Below are positions 4,146 to 5,400 of a stretch of DNA of 5,400 nt, piece by piece. Position 1 is the stretch's first letter; each line of letters starts with the position of its first letter. The position numbers were made by a program, and so were the translations under genes. Below the pieces are notes generated by a model. The model made no database searches. It saw only the letters and a program-made list of their open reading frames with translations, and had not been told where the DNA came from. Origin of the DNA: Chloroflexota bacterium (GTDB lineage: Bacteria; Chloroflexota; Dormibacteria; Dormibacterales; Dormibacteraceae); contig VBJR01000135.1 of the NCBI GenBank assembly GCA_005880175.1, positions 1 to 5,400 on the forward strand, read 5' to 3'.

Positions 4146-5033
4146 CTACGCCGACCCCGCCGGCGCTCCCGTCAGCGCTTCGCTGACCGCCCACAAACGC
4201 CCGGCCGCCGAGATGTCCTGGGCGGCCTTCGATGGTTCCGTTCGGCGCTCGTCCACGTAGTAGCCGCCTGTTTCGTCAGCCATCTCCGGGGAGTCGGCCA
4301 GCCAGACCAGGGTCGCGGCGCCCTGCTCCGGGGTTCGCATGAACGGCCGGCCCAGCGCCATGCCGAGCCGGATGCCGAACCGGAGCAGCGGGCCGTTGTT
4401 CTGGCCGAAGCCGGTCCTCACCAGGCCCGGGTGGAAGCAGTTCGCCGTCACGCCGGCGCCCTCCAGCCTGCGCGCCAGCTCCGTCGTGAAGAGGATGTTC
4501 GCGAGCTTGCTCTGGCCGTAGCGGGCGCCGCCTCCGCCCTTGCCGGGCTCGTGCTCCAGCAGGTCGAAGGGGATCGTCGCGCCCGCGTGGGCATCCGAGG
4601 ACGTCGTGATGACCCGGGCCGGAGCGCTCTCACGCAGGCGGTCCAGCAGCAGGTTCGTGAGCAGGAACGGGGCCAGGTGGTTGACGGCCCACGTCATCTC
4701 GATGCCGTCGGCCGACACCTGCGAGCCCAGGTATACGCCGCCCGCGTTGTTGGCCAGAACGTCGATCCGGGGCAGGCGCGCCAGCAGGTCGGCGGCGAGC
4801 TGCCGGACCGACGCCTGCGACGACAGATCGGCCTGGAACACGTCCACCACCGCGTCGTCGCCTGCCGCGGCCCTGATCCTGGCGACCGCCGTGCTGGCCC
4901 GCGCCTCGCTCCGCGCCACGATCGCCAGCTTCGCGCCCAGCGCCGCCAGCGCCTCGGCCGCGGCCAGCCCGATGCCGTTCGTCGCACCGGTGATCACCAC
5001 CTGCTTGTCGCGAACGCCTGGCCATCCTGTCAT
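4146..5033 (-). CDS. Short-chain dehydrogenase/reductase (classical SDR, retinol-dehydrogenase-like)
   Basis: A 295-residue NAD(P)-dependent oxidoreductase with an intact Rossmann fold and catalytic set. The cofactor loop is TGATNGIG (15-22), Arg41 after the second strand favours NADP(H), and ADL (68-70) and NNAG (95-98) follow. Catalytic residues are Asn118, Ser145 or Ser146 in TTSSDAH, and Tyr172/Lys176 in YGQSK. Then come KLANILFTTELARRL and HPGLVRT (201-207). The YxxSKLANILF pattern and about 300-residue length match the retinol dehydrogenase/WW-oxidoreductase-like branch. The substrate is unknown; such proteins oxidise or reduce alcohols and carbonyls in secondary or lipid metabolism. 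The ATG at 5033 has a weak ribosome binding site, and the glycine motif begins at a normal distance from it. The gene starts 29 bases after the upstream LLM gene, so both are probably one transcript. Confidence 0.95.
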   Translation of the reverse strand: MTGWPGVRDKQVVITGATNGIGLAAAEALAALGAKLAIVARSEARASTAVARIRAAAGDDAVVDVFQADLSSQASVRQLAADLLARLPRIDVLANNAGGVYLGSQVSADGIEMTWAVNHLAPFLLTNLLLDRLRESAPARVITTSSDAHAGATIPFDLLEHEPGKGGGGARYGQSKLANILFTTELARRLEGAGVTANCFHPGLVRTGFGQNNGPLLRFGIRLGMALGRPFMRTPEQGAATLVWLADSPEMADETGGYYVDERRTEPSKAAQDISAAGRLWAVSEALTGAPAGSA

Positions 5034-5062
5034 GAGCCCGTGATGATAGAGGCGCCGCGAGC

Positions 5063-5400
5063 CTACCTGCGGTACTCCTCGAACCGCCGCACCAGGTCCT
5101 CCATCACGCCCTGCACCTGCGCCGGGTGCGTCACGAACCGGCGCAGCGGCACCCGCATGACGTCGATGCCCGCGGCGGCCGCGGCCGGCACCTGCTCCAG
5201 CGTCCGCGCCACGGACCCGTCCACCGGCACCAGCGTGTCCGCCACCTCCAGCGTCGCCGGGTCGCGGCCCTCCGCCGCGTAGCGGTCGCGCAGCACGCGG
5301 ATCGCCTCCGCCTTCTCCGGCAGCGTCATGCCGTACGCCACGTACGGCATCCAGCCGTCGCCCAGCGTCGCCACCCGCCGGACCAGCCGCGGCGTGAACT
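5063..5400 (-). CDS. LLM-class (luciferase-like) flavin/F420-dependent oxidoreductase, C-terminal part
   Basis: The leftward frame is open from the right edge to a TAG at 5065-5063, giving 112 complete codons; the start lies outside the window. The sequence FTPRLVRRVATLGDGWMPY, then an alpha-helical segment LPEKAEAIRVLRDRYAAEGRDP, then MRVPLRRF, is the typical ending of luciferase-like monooxygenases: a GDGW motif followed by helices that scan neighbouring residues and a final strand (GIDVMRVPL) of the TIM barrel. Actinobacterial members often use coenzyme F420 instead of FMN, but the binding residues lie outside the window, so the cofactor is not decided. A downstream dehydrogenase on the same strand suggests a shared small-molecule pathway. 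Confidence 0.88.
   Translation of the reverse strand, partial: FTPRLVRRVATLGDGWMPYVAYGMTLPEKAEAIRVLRDRYAAEGRDPATLEVADTLVPVDGSVARTLEQVPAAAAAGIDVMRVPLRRFVTHPAQVQGVMEDLVRRFEEYRR

Noticed and set aside
3903..5282. 459-codon plus-strand frame, the longest in the window
   Set aside because: It is antisense to the well-supported dehydrogenase and LLM genes; its sequence is Arg/Gly-rich with no domain.

Overview
The base composition (very GC-rich, third codon positions almost all G or C in the real genes) and the gene families point to a high-GC actinomycete (Actinomycetota). The window does not show which genus. It is accessory-looking sequence: six genes (two cut by the window edges), one tRNA gene, two decayed genes, and several strong inverted repeats in the gaps.

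Left part (1-2100). A gene for a small exported protein runs leftwards off the window from 322. A gene-free stretch of about 500 bases follows. Then comes a rightward pair: an ECF RNA polymerase sigma factor (832-1371) and, with an ATGA overlap, a single-pass membrane protein (1368-1964) that sits where an anti-sigma factor or sigma-linked regulator would be. The membrane protein has no visible zinc-binding anti-sigma motif, and an excellent internal ribosome binding site lies just before its membrane segment. Tandem GC-rich hairpins at 2028-2075 probably end this operon.

Middle part (2058-3131). A leftward gene of unknown family has decayed here (2058-2351; frame changes and a stop). A block of competing inverted repeats (2391-2476) forms the probable leader of a lipoprotein gene (2498-3082). 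The last codons of the lipoprotein gene look like a deletion scar that changed frame.

Right part (3132-5400). A fully paired tRNA-Arg gene with the unusual anticodon GCG is followed by a 23-base direct repeat (22 of 23 identical) covering its 3' end and again 889 bases further on. The segment between the copies holds a frameshifted fragment of an AfsR/NB-ARC-type STAND NTPase whose P-loop is also damaged. This looks like the scar of a tRNA-targeted integrative element. Beyond it lies a leftward pair: a short-chain dehydrogenase (4146-5033) and, 29 bases upstream of it, the 3' part of a luciferase-like (LLM) flavin- or F420-dependent oxidoreductase (5063-5400), probably one transcript.

I do not see a complete undescribed system. 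The parts most worth following up are the tRNA-Arg(GCG) with its att-like repeats and inactivated NTPase, the multi-hairpin leader of the lipoprotein gene, and the sigma factor/membrane protein pair with its internal start.
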